DNA of 64,000 bases from the NCBI RefSeq assembly GCF_003096655.1, contig NZ_QEKQ01000003.1, positions 1 through 64,000 on the forward strand, written 5' to 3'. Both the position numbers and the translations under genes were made by a program. The notes under the pieces were generated by a model. It worked only from the letters and a program-made list of their open reading frames with translations. It was not told where the DNA came from and made no database searches. Source of the stretch: Tamilnaduibacter salinus (GTDB taxonomy: Bacteria > Pseudomonadota > Gammaproteobacteria > Pseudomonadales > Oleiphilaceae). Every line of letters begins with the position of its first letter. Position 1 is the stretch's first letter. Of the stretch, positions 63,834 through 64,000 are shown in pieces.

Positions 63834-63862
63834 GTGTCAGCCACATGACGGTCGTATGACCG
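63834..63862 (-). promoter_or_regulatory. Pho-box-like direct repeats upstream of the TonB receptor
   Basis: Read on the minus strand, CGGTCAT, CCGTCAT and CTGACAC start exactly 11 bases apart (63862, 63851, 63840). This is the period of PhoB boxes (CTGTCAT-type heptamers with 4-base spacers). The 282-base gap 63667-63948 holds no gene. Confidence 0.6.
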
Positions 63863-63948
63863 GCCCGGACGCGCCGTTCAGGTGACGGTCATGCCGGGAC
63901 ACTCGGGAAACGGTCCGGAATCACACTCCGGCCGGAAAGCGGGGATGC

Positions 63949-64000
63949 TCAGGAGAGCGAGCGGTAGGAGTCCAGAATGGCGATCATGTCCTCCACCAGC
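63949..64000 (-). CDS. C-terminal end of an unidentified gene (partial)
   Basis: The last 16 residues (LVEDMIAILDSYRSLS) of a minus-strand frame that enters from beyond the window. Fifteen of 16 codons end in G or C, the codon pattern of this genome, supporting real coding. It is too short to identify. Confidence 0.5.
   Translation of the reverse strand, partial: LVEDMIAILDSYRSLS

Noticed and set aside
63667-63948. Identity of the gene entering at the right edge as a phosphate-regulon member
   Set aside because: Only 16 residues are visible, so the link to the Pho-like repeats cannot be supported from that gene.

Overview
The window is a piece of a GC-rich gammaproteobacterial chromosome. 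Gene content points to a marine or halotolerant heterotroph of the Marinobacter grade, but this is inferred from gene families and not from a phylogenetic marker. The pointers are HrpB, PurT, a WS/DGAT-type acyltransferase, ProVWX osmoprotectant uptake, an NhaP2-type K+/H+ antiporter, a DUF3450/TtpC TonB system and an Lpp/OprI-type lipoprotein. One tRNA (Gly, CCC) is present; no rRNA, insertion sequence or CRISPR was seen.

Layout. (1) 71-2936: an AT-richer stretch of four minus-strand cassette-like genes separated by three attC-type recombination sites, with no integrase in view (a CALIN-type integron remnant). It abuts a 5'-truncated acyltransferase pseudogene. (2) 3.4-6.6 kb: proXWV osmoprotectant ABC importer. 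(3) 7-11.6 kb: hrpB, purT and a SprT-like metalloprotease. (4) 11.7-24.4 kb: a complete nitrate assimilation locus: nasA (minus strand), nasT-nasS, nrtABC, an FAD oxidoreductase, nirB and nirD. Each of its three operon leaders has a sigma54-type -24/-12 promoter followed by an intrinsic terminator, as expected if the ANTAR protein NasT works by antitermination. (5) 24.5-32.1 kb: lipid-related genes (WS/DGAT, metal-dependent hydrolase, SDR, alpha/beta hydrolase) with two AraC-type regulators. (6) 32.2-41.1 kb: extracellular nuclease, BrxR/CapW-like WYL regulator, SlyA-like regulator with a DHA2 exporter, L,D-transpeptidase, NfeD and slipin. (7) 41.2-48.1 kb: a metal locus with three Zur-box-like palindromes: ZrgA-like DUF2796 protein, DUF3299 protein, MacB-type ABC pair, MerC-domain protein, ZnuD-like TonB receptor and a COG0523 GTPase. 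(8) 48.2-53.6 kb: Lpp-like lipoprotein, a second L,D-transpeptidase, K+/H+ antiporter, tRNA-Gly, a sterol-desaturase-family membrane protein and NDH-2. (9) 53.8-63.7 kb, all minus strand: a 1029-aa TonB receptor behind a Pho-box-like array, a large lipoprotein, and a dedicated energy-transduction operon (DUF3450, TtpC, ExbB, ExbD, TonB, TPR).

Three intergenic foldback structures (9361-9474, 23902-24010, 25880-26110) are not explained by genes. Starts were usually moved from the longest open frame to the codon with the best ribosome-binding site or the family's usual N-terminus.
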